From assembly GCA_023897205.1 (NCBI GenBank), contig JAHWDD010000054.1, positions 1-34,385 on the forward strand: a DNA stretch of 34,385 nucleotides. The letters are read 5' to 3'. The notes below the pieces were generated by a model. The model searched no databases, had not been told where the DNA came from, and saw only the letters and a program-made list of their open reading frames with translations. Shown in pieces: positions 22,717 to 34,315 of the stretch. This DNA is from Exophiala sp. HKRS030 (lineage: Eukaryota > Ascomycota > Eurotiomycetes > Chaetothyriales > Herpotrichiellaceae). Made by a program: the position numbers and the translations under genes. How positions within the stretch are numbered: position 1 is the stretch's first letter; each line of letters starts with the position of its first letter.

Positions 22717-22850
22717 GATGGTAACTGTGAGACAAATACCCAGGTGTTCAAAATGACAATGAGTAAGACAGCACAAATGCAAGACTTAGATGTCCATGTT
22801 AAACAAATCATCCATAATAATCTCATACACTAGAATAACCCCAGAACCCT

Positions 22851-22858
22851 CCCCACAT
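22851..22858 (-). promoter_or_regulatory. ATGTGGGG octamer, copy 7
   Basis: Exact CCCCACAT, 135 bases before the VAO-like start and about 360 before the IPMDH start. Confidence 0.55.
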
Positions 22859-22867
22859 AAGGTGCTG

Positions 22868-22885
22868 CCCGTATTGAATACCGGG
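22868..22885. promoter_or_regulatory. Near-perfect palindrome CCCGTATTGAATACCGGG
   Basis: The arms CCCGTATT and AATACCGGG differ by one base insertion, around a single G. The terminal CCG/CGG triplets make it a candidate dimeric operator between two divergent genes. Confidence 0.4.
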
Positions 22886-23214
22886 AAGCCCCTCGGGCCC
22901 CGATATGCCTAATTTGTTGCCACCACATTTCAAACTCGTTAGATTTTACCCCACGCAACCAATTAAGGTTTCGACCTGACCAATGTAGGCGTATTACTAC
23001 TCTTGATGCCGATGTCGGAATTTTGCGGTCTAAGAGAGTTCCCGTGTTCTTGCCCTCATTGGTCAGGTCTAGAGTAGTCAAGACGGACTTTGAGGCTACA
23101 TATGTATTGCGAAAGACGGCGGTCTTAGTCGTCACAAATGGACTTATCAAAGCTCTTGTATATCATAGAATTAAGGACACCGGGATTTAACTTTCTGCTA
23201 GAATTAGTAGCAAT

Positions 23215-24539
23215 ATGGGAAAAAGGTATGAGATCGTTGTGTTTGCAGGAGACAACTGCGGACCTGAGGTAATTGATGAGGCACTGAAGGTATTATCATT
23301 CTACGCCATACTGCATTGAACCCAATACTGATGCTCCAAGGTTCTGAGAGTGTTTGAATCTCAGACGAAAGCCATTCAATTCGACTTCAATTTTCAACTC
23401 TTGGGAGGCGTAAGCACATCAACAGCGAGCCAAGTGATAGCCGCTCACATACTTATCGCAGGGCTCGATTGACGCGACTGGAGAACCCCTGACAGCTTCA
23501 GCTCTTGAAGCGGCAAAGAATGCCGACGCTGTTCTATTAGGTGCAATCGGTGGTCCTGTGGGTAAACTTGACTACTTGTAACGACTCAACACTGACCTTC
23601 ACCCTGTAGAAATGGGGTACAGGGCTCGTCAGGCCCGAGCAAGGCTTGCTTGCATTACGGAAGGGGATGAACGCGTTCGGAAATCTTCGACCCTGCAACT
23701 TCGCCGCACAGTCCCTCGTTGATCTGTCACCTCTAAAGGCTGAGGTGTGTCGTGGAACGAATTTCACAATCTTACGCGAGCTTGTTGGAGGAATGTATTT
23801 TGGCCCTGATCGAAAAGAGCCGGATGATGACCTAAGTTCTGCCCAGGATGTTGACTATTATGAGCGAAAAGAGATTGAGCAGGTTGCACGCCTAGCTGGT
23901 CATCTCGCCACACTGCACGATCCGCCATTGCCTGTCTGGAGCTTGGACAAGGCAAATGTTCTCGCGTCTACGGGTCGACTGTGGAGGATGCTAATTACGA
24001 AGGTCTTTGAAGAAGAATATCCGAAAGTTCAATTGGGCCATCACCTAATTGACTCTGCAGCAATGCTCATGATCAAGAAACCAACTGCGCTAAATGGGAT
24101 CGTTCTGACTAGTAATCTCTTCGGAGACATCATTTCAGATGAGGCCAGTGTGATTCCTGGTAGCCTAGGCTTACTGCCAAGTGCCAGTTTGTGTGGTTTA
24201 CCTTCAGTTGGTACTAAGGTGAAAGGGATTTTCGAACCAATCCATGGTAAGTCTACTCCGTTTTCGTATTCACGAGCATTTGTACTAAAGAATCAAGGTT
24301 CTGCCCCAGATATTGCTGGAAAAGGTATCGTCAACCCGGTTGGGACGATACTTTCCGCAGCGCTTATGTTACGCTACGGGCTTGGTCTCGATGCAGAAGC
24401 TCTGGCCATCGAAAAAGCTGTTGAGCAGACTTTGGACAGTGGTGTACTCACTGGGGATATTGGAGGAAAAGCTGGTACTGCCGAATTCGGTGATGCAGTG
24501 GTGAAGGCATTGAGAAGTATCTTGAGCGAGGCTTCTTAG
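23215..24539 (+). CDS. 3-isopropylmalate dehydrogenase homologue
   Basis: Five exons (23215-23289, 23341-23409, 23462-23557, 23610-24246, 24298-24539) give 372 residues, the usual length of fungal Leu2/LeuB. Signatures: AGDNCGPEV at the N-terminus, [60 protein letters not shown], and the NAD/metal stretch [20 protein letters not shown]. These enzymes oxidatively decarboxylate (2R,3S)-3-alkylmalates with NAD. The E-x-x-L-L residues that line the alkyl pocket of LeuB are kept (EQGLL), which argues for an alkylmalate-type substrate rather than tartrate or D-malate. Housekeeping LEU2 is expected elsewhere in the genome. Divergence from the VAO-like gene and a shared octamer suggest a pathway role on a malate-like fragment. 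It is convergent with HGD, 150 bases apart. Confidence 0.9.
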
Positions 24540-24689
24540 AAAGGGTGTTCAACTTATAAGTACGCCTTGGTTTTTCAAGAGCTACCTTTGAAGATCAAGC
24601 AGAATTTAATTGAGCAAGCTAGTCTAAATCACGCCAGACTCAATACAGGATTACATGACACTCAAGGATAAATCAGTTCTCTATCAACA

Positions 24690-26288
24690 TCAATGCTGGC
24701 CATTGGCTGAGCCGTTTAGCCCCAGCTTCTGTGTGTTCTTCAGAATCTTCTCAATCTCGTCCTTATGAGAGGAAAAGTTGTCGACCAAGTTGTCCCACAT
24801 TGCAGGCTCATGCTCGTGTTTCTTGTCGCTGTTGAATGCCCAGTCTGTGATGGTGAAAGGGCGACTACTTTCAAACATGAAAGCTACTGCATTTTTGGAG
24901 ATTTGCATTTGTGACACTTCAGCTGCTGAGGCTGCTTTGAACTCCTAGATGATTTATTAGCGATTGAATCGTCTTTCAGTTTTAGGCTGAGTCTTACCTT
25001 ATATGCCACACCATGTGGAACCATACCACATTCAAATGAAACACCACCAGGCTGGAATTCATCTGAACGGCCACCATACTCTCCATAAATCAATCCCATT
25101 AACTCAGAGGCCACATTACGGTGATAGTAAGGTGGACGGTAAGTGTGAGAAGCAACATCCCAACGAGGAGAAAAGATCAAGAAATCAGCCAGTGGCGCTT
25201 CGGGATCTCGAGAGCGTGCTGTGAGTACGCAGAAGATAGAAGGATCGATATGATCAACGGAGATAGATCCCACGTTGACAAATTTGGTCAAGTCGTACTT
25301 GTAAGGGACGTAGTTTCCGTGCCATGCAATGACATCAAAGGGACAATGCGACTGCGAACTCTTGAAGAATTTCCCTCCTAGCTTATAGGTCACCTCCCAC
25401 GGGTCGTCCTGAGTAATCGTGTACTTGGCCTTGGGGTGAAGAAAGTCTCGAGCGTTAGCAAGACCATTTGCGCCGAGCGGTCCCAATTCTGGAAGCTCAA
25501 AATTCGCACCCCAGATCTCGAGAATGTATCCACGGGATGGTCCCTCGAGGGCGACGCGGAATCTTTGGCCCCTCTGGATGATGACGATCTCTCCGGGTTG
25601 TACATAGAGTGGACCGAACTCAGTTTGAATATCCAGTGCACCTTGCTGAGGCACTATGAGGAAGTCGCCATCTGAATTGACGAAAGCACGGTTGTCCATA
25701 GATTTGTTGGCACAATACACGTGCGTGGCCAAACCTTCTCTCAACGTGGGGTCTCCTGAACCAGCGATGGTCTTCAGACCATCCACGAAGTCCACCTCCT
25801 CCTGAGGGATATCGAATGGTAACCAAGCCAGCTGAGTAGGCGATACGTGGACACGTGGGTTCGTTGGCAGAAAGTTGCACTCTGTATCCTTATTGTCTGG
25901 GAGATCCGTCTAGAAGACCTCTTAATTAGTTTCAGGCCATTTGATCAGTCTGCCTATGAGGTAGAAGTGTACTTACGAAACCGCGATGTGCAACGGCTGG
26001 ACGTGCTCTATAGAGCCAAGCTTTCTTATTGTGGTATCGTGGAGCAACAAAGGCCGATGCAGTCATCTGCTCGGCGTATAGCCCAAATCGGACGCATCTT
26101 GGGCTATTTTGACCTTGCGGAATTGTTCCGGGTATTGCTTCCGATTCGAAGGAATTGTTGAAGCCGGAGAGGTACTCGTAAGGGTCATTTTTCCTCACAG
26201 CAAATGATGGGATTTCTCCATTCTTTTGTGTTTCAGCCCAGTGAAAGATATTTTGATATTCCGTTGGGTCAGTGAGTGCTGAAGGCAT
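24690..26288 (-). CDS. hmgA: Homogentisate 1,2-dioxygenase homologue
   Basis: Three exons (25977-26288, 24998-25909, 24690-24944) give 492 residues, longer than the roughly 445 of characterised enzymes because of a C-terminal tail. N-terminal YLSGFNNSFESEAIPGTIPQGQNSP is the classic HGD opening (seen as YLSGFNNSFE then AIPGTIPQGQNSP). The catalytic base histidine is in SVDHIDPS (about residue 324). The Fe ligands are His in YYHRNVASE (367), Glu in the same stretch (373) and His in VPHG (403); the spacings 43, 6 and 36 are those of the human enzyme (292, 335, 341, 371). The family opens homogentisate to maleylacetoacetate with Fe(II) and O2. Isomerase and fumarylacetoacetase genes are not nearby, so this may be a pathway-specific paralogue. 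An octamer lies 152 bases upstream. Confidence 0.93.
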
Positions 26289-27851
26289 CTTCCTAGTAAT
26301 TCAGATTCTTGTTGTTTTGGAAGCTCAATAGTAGCAGGAAAGATGAAATGGATTTGAAGTACATATCAAATCTCCATTTCACATAGTACATAAAGTAAAA
26401 ATCGTCTCCGAGTTGGGATCATTTTCTCCACCAATGTCAATGTGGGGGGGAGTCGCAATGCTCAAACTGGGTTGCCTGGAGGTGGATACAGCAAATCTAA
26501 CTGCTCATGAGATATGCAACGCAAGCCAACGAACGAGTATCCGTCAGACCACCAGATCTGAGTAGCGCAACTGAGAATAGGTAAGAGCCCGCCACATCAG
26601 TATACAATCCGTGGCTCGTATTGAAGCACGAGTCGTTCTAAATCCCAACGAGCTTCGAGCTGCTGGGTACAAGGCAAACAAGGGTATTCGTGATCAGACA
26701 ACTGCTCTTCCGCGGATTCAAAGCACTTGGCGAGGTTCGGTGGAGATACATCAGAGTGACTGCAAATGGAGAAACCGCTGGAGCCGGTCAATGTTCAGTC
26801 AGCTCTTTTCCTTGCGAACGCGAAGAACGTCCAATACTACTCGTCCAGAACCACCCAAAAAGACACCCATATGGAGAGTGCCCTGTGAATATGTCTGGCA
26901 CCCCCTTTTGATGTAGCCTCTTCCTCTAACATACTTGGCGGTGCTCCGGGTGCCTGATATTGAGAGCGCATTAAGCGCTATTGAGCACACCAGCAGCGGA
27001 CTTTGGACTAAGGTCACGCCAGAAGATTCCCTCATGCTGGTGATCGACGGGAATGTCTTTACTACCACCACGCTGATTGGGCAGACATGGGATCAAGCAG
27101 GACTCGTCAATCTTTTCCCTGCCTCGCTCTGGTGCATCATTGGTACTTGCTAACTCGACGTGGGTGGGAGTGTCAAATGTTTTTACTGAACAGGAACCTC
27201 TCCACCTCTGGATGGGAAGAACCGGCATTGTTAGTACCTTCTGACTTCCCCCGAAAGAGCCTGGCGAGTTTCCTGTGGAGTCTTTTAATGTGCACATGTG
27301 AAATACATAAAGGCTCACCAGATGACATCCCTCCCCCACCAGCCCCCCACCCGACTTAATGAGAACACCATGTTGACACCATGTTTGCACCTTAGCTACT
27401 GCTTCGAATGATTCTATAAGAGACCAAGGAATTGAGGCAAACAGCTATATCACCTCCGGAATCACACAGGTTGTTTCGTCGGATTCAATGTGTCCTGTAG
27501 ACAAAGTGCTCACCAAGGGTAGTCTGACCAGCTCAGACTTCTATTCGAATGTCTCTGTGCCGGGTTTCCGAGTAATTTGATGTCTGCAATAAGCATTGAT
27601 CAAGCTCTCACTTGATAGATATTGCAGCTTGTAAAGGCATATCGACGCTCCAATCTCTGTCGTTGACATAACTACGTATCTCCCTTACGCGATCTCATGC
27701 TTCGTTCATTGATGCTCGGATGTTTAGCAATTCTCTTTTGGTGGAGTAGGATTTCTCCAAACCCATCAATGTGGAGTTGATTTCCAGTACGGGGAGGCTG
27801 GGGAGCTGAGCTGAGCGCGGCCACCCCTAAAAGGGTGCTTATACCCAGGCA
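26289..27851. promoter_or_regulatory. Long divergent HGD/esterase intergenic region
   Basis: About 1.56 kb between divergent starts. It contains an ATGTGGGG octamer (26440-26447) near HGD and two CCCCAC cores (27334-27339 and 27345-27350) about 500 bases before the esterase. Short plus-strand open stretches around 26611-26916 and 26935-27153 have protein-like composition but no recognised motif and no splice model; they could be relics of a lost gene. Confidence 0.45.
26440..26447 (+). promoter_or_regulatory. ATGTGGGG octamer, copy 8
   Basis: Exact match (part of ATGTGGGGGGG) 152 bases before the HGD start at 26288 on the minus strand. Confidence 0.55.
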
Positions 27852-29670
27852 ATGCTGAGCCCCGAGCAAATCACAGTCATGGCGCAAGGTGAACCGCAAT
27901 CGTCCAGTGTTTGCGAGCACAAGGGCCTGGGCACCATTTTTCTGGGCGTCGAGGACACACGATACCAAGACAAAGTTGTCCACTACCGAGGCATCCCCTA
28001 TGGCGTCATAACCGAGCGATTTGCTAAACCTGCCTCAGCACCTCCATTTGAAAAGGAGCTTTTTGATGCAACGCAGTTTGGGTAAGAATAAGATGCACTG
28101 AGAGGTCGTACTTTTGACTAAGATATTGGGCCTTGAGTCCGCAGTGTCCCCAACCACAGATTGATATTGGACACCTTCTGCGGCTTCCAAGCGACTTACC
28201 AAGCTCGAAGCTTGAAGAGGATGAGTTCAAATGTCTAAATCTCAATGTACATTGCCCATCATCGGTGTCCCAAGGCGAAGCTTCTTTGCCAGTAGTGTTA
28301 TGGATTCACGGTCTGTGCTCGTGTATCTATATTCCTGTGCGCGAATCTGACAATTATCCCAGGAGGTTCGCAGGTAATGACATTCGGATCACCCTCCACA
28401 GCAGTCTTTGGTATGTTATATTGGTTTCATTGTTGCCTGTTGTTCTGAACGAGACAAGATCCCACAAGACTGGTTGTGCAATCTATTTCATGCGGCAAAC
28501 CCATAATCTACGTCAGCTTTAATTACCGCTTGAACATATTCGCGTTTGGCGATGGGAAAGGGGAAGTGAACCTTGCGTTGCAAGACCAGCGACTAGCAAT
28601 CAAATGGGTCAGTGACCATATTTCAGAGTTTGGGGGTGATCCGGTAAGTCCGATCTCATCGCTTGTATGAAATACTGGGAGACTTGGGCCCTGATATCTC
28701 TTAGAACAACATAACGTTAGCTGGCGAAAGTGCCGGGGCTGTGTACACACATGCACACATACTCACGAGAGCACCGGTGAACAGGGCCATCCTTGTGTCC
28801 GGCTCATTGTACCTCTCACCGCCTCTTCCACAAGCCATCGGTGCTGGTTTGGTACAGCGATTGGAGAAGGCAGTTCAAGAAGAAGAGAAAAGGTCATTAC
28901 GGCATGCTTCTGCTTCATCCTTGGTAAAGGCTCTAACTACATGCGGCATCAATTCAATGTGGCTCCAAGATGAGCCGTCGTTCCATGGTTGGCAAGAGAA
29001 ATTTGAGACTGTAAAAAGTCTCATGATCGGTGACGTCGAGTACGAGGTAAGTGGAATCATGGAAATTCAAGCTCCTCTGCTGACCTTCCAGTCTGTTTTG
29101 TGGAGGAATGGGATCGAAACAATGTCAGCCGACGAGATTGCTGACTGCTTTGCCGCCGCCGGCGAATACGCTCCTAATCTAAGCAGGCTTTACCACATCA
29201 ATCGCAGCCGTCCCACACAATGCAAATACGGTGCGTTGGACTTCATTAATGATTCTCGCTTCGCACTTCCTGTAGACAGCATCGCAAAGCGCTGGGTACG
29301 AGAGAAGAAACCAGTCCATCAATTTGTGTTCGATGAGTCGAATCCTTGGCAGTCCTCCAGTCGTGCCCACCACGCCAACGACCTGAGTATTCTCTTTGGT
29401 GGTATCGACATCTCGCACAATCGAGGAGCTGAGCAGGTTGGTCACCATTTGAGAGAGAGTTGGATAGTGTTTGCCAATGGCGAATCGCCATGGCCTGCCG
29501 GCAAGATATATGCCTTTGGGCCCCATGGATTATGCATAGGTCTGAGCGATGATGAGTACTCACTGAGGCGAAGAACTATGTGCTTCGAATACCTGAGAGA
29601 AATGGGCCTTGCACCTGCGAATGCCGTGGTTGGACGGTTGGCTGCGGGACGTATCAGCCTATTGAACTGA
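27852..29670 (+). CDS. Type-B carboxylesterase/lipase
   Basis: Six exons (27852-28081, 28138-28310, 28363-28410, 28459-28643, 28705-29046, 29092-29670) give 518 residues. Family order is clear: YRGIPYG near the N-terminus, GPQCPQP across intron 1, LPVVLWIHGGGSQVMTFGS across intron 2, FDPTRLVVQS, IIYVSFNYRLNIFAF, then LALQDQRLAIKWV and FGGDP. The nucleophile elbow is LAGESAGAV, with the catalytic serine, and the histidine lies in RAHHANDLSILFG. The last intron (29047-29091) is 45 bases without a stop, so retention would only insert 15 residues. There is no signal peptide, so it is probably cytosolic. It would hydrolyse esters of aromatic acids or alcohols. Starts at 27852 and 27879 are both possible; the second has the better context (GTCATGG). 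Confidence 0.86.
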
Positions 29671-30254
29671 TAGAAATTTCGAAACGAATAGTATTTATTC
29701 TGCTGATCCATGCACGGCGACTTCCATGGACATGCTTGCACTGGTTCATAAAAGTAGTTGACCAGAATTGGTTTTTGCCGCCAACATGAAAAGGCCATTC
29801 AATGTAAGGCAGACCAGACAAGATACAACGCTCACTCACCCACCCACAGACCCCTTGAGACGGGTTCAACAGTTCCCAGCTAGAAAGCCGCAGTTGAAGT
29901 CGAAAGTCACGTGGTTTGGTATTATTATCATCGTCTTTCTGAGCATTACTTCGCACAAATCGCTATGCCCTATTCTTTGAGAGTATTGATTAATCTTGAA
30001 GAAAGGTGATTTTGTCGACGACTGCAATACTGGAGGTATTCGTTGTTGCCCAAAGGTGTAGCATGCTTTTTTCTAAGAGGGGTTTGCACTTCCAGTAAGA
30101 TGCAGTGCTGGGTAGCGTAGAGGAGATAGACAGGGTATAGGGAAGGTGTTCGCTTCGTCAGGTTCGGGATCGCGACAGCGTTGAGGTTCGAATTCTGAGG
30201 CTAGGACGGTTTTGAGTCAGCAGGATAGCGAGGATTACCATACCACTTGGTACC
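29671..30254. other. Esterase 3' flank
   Basis: No gene, octamer or repeat was recognised in these 580 bases. Confidence 0.4.
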
Positions 30255-30632
30255 TTATCTCCTCTCCGGCGGACGATCTGCAGATACCGCATTCAAGTCT
30301 TGAGGTCTGAAGTAAATGTCTCGTATCACATGAACCTCAGCTCGCGCAGCTTCTGCTTCCGAGGCTGCACGATCAGCACTCTGCGCCGGCGAGATGTCAA
30401 ACACCTCTGGAAACTTGATCTTCGCCTTCAAGGTGGATTCGAAAATACACTGCTCGAGCAGACTCTTGACGGCGTTGCACTCGTTGTCGACATTATACTC
30501 AGCAATCAAGTCGCGAACTTCGGCCTTGGTCTGGTGGACTTGGATCAGCTTGCGAATCTTCTTATTCGTCCGAACATGTGCGTCTTTTCCTTTGAATATA
30601 TTTTTGAAGGCGAGATATATCGACCTCTCGTC
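30255..30632 (-). other. Unassigned open reading frame, possible gene fragment
   Basis: An open minus-strand stretch of about 125 codons ends at 30255. It is rich in charged residues, with helical composition (for example VRTNKKIRKLIQVHQTKAEV), and has no internal stop. There is no ATG near its upstream end, and a stop lies just before it. A CTGACGAG sequence there could be a splice acceptor, but no upstream exon was found. It was not recognised; it may be the last exon of a small gene or a relic. Confidence 0.3.
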
Positions 30633-30834
30633 AGGAGTAATTCACGTCATCATGCCGCAGTCACTGGGCTGGGACATGAAACGGATGGACACCCACTTGG
30701 CACTCACAGTACACTAAAGCATGCGTTGCGGGGTAACTCTTGGCGGTTCCTGCTGAGCAACACCTTGCGCCTGAAGCAAATTCAGGCCCAATATGCTCTC
30801 CTCTCCTCAGGGCCTGCGGGCTAGCCAAACGATC

Positions 30835-31325
30835 ATGGGTAGAAAGAAGGACGAAGGGCTGAATGAGTTGGACGAGGACGTAACTGATGTCAGCTTCTCT
30901 GCATATTGTCGGCCACCCCTGACCAGCCTGCAGGCATTTCACCTCAAGCCCGGTCCTCATATACGTAGGCTCAGAGAAGACGCCATACTATGCCCATTCG
31001 CAGGTCCTAGTGGATCGATGCCCATTCTATCGAGCGCGACATAATTTCACCGGAACCGTTTCCAGTGGGAATCAAGAGGATAACCCTCCGTGGGAGGAGC
31101 CACCACTGTCGACGTTTTCGATGTATTCCTCGAGTACTTATACACATCCACGTACACAACGCCTTCGCAGCTAGTGGCTGTGCAAGGATTCGTTCAGCCT
31201 TCATTGGAGTGCATGAACACCGAGATCCATTGCTGTTAGCACATGCGGCACGGGCTGGCAGTGGTGGGATGGAGGGGCAGATGTCAAATCTCAGAAAGGG
31301 AAAGATTCGAGGTGGAGGAACGTGA
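30835..31325 (+). pseudogene. BTB/POZ-domain gene relic
   Basis: Starting at an ATG (MGRKKDEGLNELDEDV), the plus strand shows the order expected for a fungal BTB/POZ protein, spread over different frames. PPLTSLQAF is followed, after a frame change near 30942, by SSPVLIYVGSEKTPYYAHSQ and VLVDRCPFYRA. A second change near 31090 leads to TVDVFDVFLEYLYT, the BTB core. A third leads to DPLLLAHA. Three frame changes within about 400 bases make an intact product unlikely. BTB domains mediate protein-protein contacts, for example as Cullin-3 adaptors. It seems unrelated to the neighbouring enzymes and may mark the right border of the gene set. Confidence 0.6.
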
Positions 31326-32030
31326 GTTTTGCGGGTGAAAATAAATTTAGTTGAATAAATGGCAGTTCCCCTTCGTCACTAGTGGTACTCAGCAGAGATA
31401 TCCATTGAGACCTGCGTGATTATTCTAAATGCGACACGACCCATCGCAATCTTCCTAGCAGAAGCGGCATTATGTGACCACGGAGGCTGCTCGTTGTCTA
31501 GGGTCGTGCATGGAGAGCCTGATCAGTGGGAGATCATCTATTGCTACCGCTAGGATGGGCTGGAGCACGAGGACCACGAATGATGTGAGCTTTGAGGTAG
31601 CTTTGCTCGAGGAAACTCCGAGAAGGACGATGGTGGAATTACTACTGCATTAATGGAGCGATCTTTCTGCATCTCAGAGCTTTCGTGCCTGTGCTACTGG
31701 GCTCCTTTGGTATCGTCGACATCTTGGTACGCACGCAATGCTCCATACTCAGTCAGGTAATGTGCCCGCCAATGCATCGCTTCGTCTGGCGCAGACTAAT
31801 TGCGAAGTCTCCTGATGGCGCAAGGTCTGTAGACAACTTCAGCTTCCGTAATGGAAAATCTACGCCGATGCCCTCCTTGAGACCTCGAGCTTTGTTCCAA
31901 ATGAAGACCGGGCTGTCTTTTGTTGTTTCTTGTACAACCACATGGGCATCTAAGAGTTCCTGATATCAAATCCTGCTGCGCTGCGTCTCCACTGTTGTAT
32001 TCGTGTCGAGGTTCTGAAGTTATGCAGAAT
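31326..32030. other. Spacer before the Zn2Cys6 regulator
   Basis: No gene was recognised. A minus-strand open stretch (about 31753-31965) has protein-like composition, ending near SLRQTKRCIGGHIT, but has no start in context and could not be assigned. Confidence 0.35.
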
Positions 32031-34315
32031 CTAGTGAGTTGTGTCTTCTGCTAGATTGTCGCCAAACAATAGATTCTCCCATGCAGGATCGTGCGCTGTG
32101 AGCTGCTGCAAAATGTCATAATTGAGGTCTGGGTTCTGGTCCGGACGGTCCTGACGGTACTGATGTTGGCTCGAGTAGACTAGATCTACGCCCGTGGTAT
32201 CTCCTGATACAAAACTAGACGTGTTTTCGAGATCTACATCCACATCGGATCGTCTGGTTGGAAAGGGTTCGGAGGTTGAACTTAAGTCAGGATCCGGGTT
32301 CAGCCTATATCTCTCTGTCGACCACAGAAAATCGAGTAGATGACCGTAGTGCGACGCTAGATCACTCGGACGTAGGCTGCTTTGCTTCAACCTTTTTATG
32401 GTTGCCCGTACTAGTACGTGCACGCGCACGATCTCCTGCTGCGGGACGATCTTCAGGGTGAGGATCTGGAAAGGGTTGTCAGTCTTCACCCTAGCAGTCT
32501 CTTAGAAAGGGTCGGGAACCTTATATAGAAGCACAGCACAATTGACAGCGTAACTACGTAGTGTCAGCGGATGAAAACTTCTTGGCGAACATACTAACAG
32601 AAGGAATCGGATAGGTAAATAATTGAAAGGGTTTCCGGGGGGTATGTGATTGTTTAAAATGGCGAGGAACGTTTTTGCAGCGTCCAGAGACTGCAAGAAG
32701 AAGTCGTCTGTAGACGAAAGTCCGGACGCAGTTTGATCGATAGAGCAACTATCATGATTCCCAGCCCTGTCGCGAAAAACGAAAGCATTTGCGTACAGTC
32801 TTAAATACTCAAACGACAAGTCCAGCTGGATCTTCACTTGTGTTGGGTCTGTGAACATTAGTACGATAAGGCTCGCGCTCAACGGGAGACACCGTGGGCA
32901 ACGGTCCTTTGAGCGAGCAACTTACAATCAACACCGCCCCACTTAGTCTTCCATGCAGTCATGGCTGTTCGAAACTCATTGAGCCGGGGGTCGCATATCT
33001 GGTCCTGCAACGTCCTGCTGGCATCGATCTGTCCACGATAGAGATGTTGATGCACCTCGCTATAGATTGAGGTAAGCTCTAGGCGTGCTTCCAGTATCTT
33101 AGCTTGATCAGCGTTGCTCGTTTTGCATTTCACATTCCTTCGGTGAGTGTCTGCAAACAGAAGCAGTCGGGCCAAAAATGCCGGAGTTGTGCCGTGAAAG
33201 CCAAACTGTCGGCCTGTACGAATAGAGATCTGGCGGTCGGACAAGAAGCAAGCTACAGAAACACAGACAGGTCAGCGGTAGCTGGAAGAGAAGACTTGTC
33301 TCTTACCGACATAAGCCAAAGCCTCCCTTGTAATTTGATCCGCTGGTTTTTTAGACTCTTCGGGAAAAGCCTGCTCCAGGTCCAAGAAGGAAGCTATTCG
33401 AAGTGCCAGACCAATATGCATAAACGCAGCAGTGTCTTCGCCACCGCATCTTCTGGCTGTAGAGTCCAGGAGGGAGTATTGAGGTTCCCATTCTGCTAAT
33501 AAGAGTGTAGCCTCGAGAGCGTCCACTTTGCATCGTATACCTAACATTATCTCACCCAACAAGATTTGCATGTACTGGGAGCAGCTCTGTAGTATACGAT
33601 CGTTAGCTCCACGAATGTCCTGTGCGGCTATTGTTATCATCGCCGTAAGAAGAACAGGCTCGCAATTCGCCATGTTCGCTAAATTCTCCCGGCATAGTGC
33701 CTTCCGTGGAATGATTGGATAGTAGGGACAATACACCTCAGCAAATCTGCAACCACTTAGTTTTACTTCAAAAAACGTCCACGGCTTACCGTTCGAGGAG
33801 TCGTGCCAGCTCTGGAAAGGTCAACTGACCAGACGAGATAAGAAAGTATTCCGAGCAAGGCGTCACAGGATCCAGCGCGGCTTGCACATGCGGACTGGCC
33901 AGTTTAGAGTAGACATTCAGCCTGCCGTTTGGGGAGTCCGCGGCAGTAGAAGCGCCAGTGATGCTCTGAACAAAATTCAATATGTCTGCAGTGCCATGAA
34001 GGTCGCCAGCAGAAATGATACCATCAATGTCAGTACCACCGCGACGTTCACCTGCTCCTCCGAGACTCGCTGTAGGTGAGACGCTTGCGAATGTGCGATC
34101 CGACAGGTGCAAGTCAACTTGGTCCGAGAGGCGTGAATCGACTTGGTCTGATGCAGGAAAGTGCACTCGACTGTGCGGGAACCCGAATGACTTCAGGCCA
34201 CTCTCGGCTTGCTGTGGGCGCGATTGCCTTCGTGTTCGTCCTCTATTCGATGTTGCAGGCACGCACTCAACGCCAGCTTTGTAACAGTTTTCGCATGGGC
34301 ATGACTGTTCGTGGT
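32031..34315 (-). CDS. Zn2Cys6 regulator with fungal-specific TF domain (5' partial)
   Basis: Six exons are visible on the minus strand: 33790-34315, 33307-33746, 32926-33252, 32599-32848, 32520-32553 and 32031-32465 (670 codons including the stop). The first visible exon opens at an acceptor (CACATAG) with DHEQSCPCENCYKAGVECVP, the second half of a Zn2Cys6 binuclear cluster, followed by the basic stretch RGRTRRQSR. The first half of the cluster must be in an exon beyond the right edge. The middle homology region follows: YCPYYPIIPRKALC, then LRIASFLDLEQAFPEESKK and SDRQISIRTGRQF, as is usual for this family. It probably regulates the adjacent set or a neighbouring one. One junction uses donor GTTAGT (32598) to keep the frame into YAVNCAVLLYK. 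Confidence 0.8.

Larger units (their letters stand above)
22717..23214. promoter_or_regulatory. Divergent VAO/IPMDH promoter region
   Basis: Non-coding region of 498 bases. It contains an exact CCCCACAT octamer (22851-22858) and, 9 bases on, a near-palindrome CCCGTATTGAATACCGGG (22868-22885). No gene is seen. Confidence 0.5.

Noticed and set aside
30181..30200. GGTTCGAATTC resembling a tRNA T-loop
   Set aside because: The flanking bases do not form a T-stem, and no acceptor or anticodon arm is present upstream.
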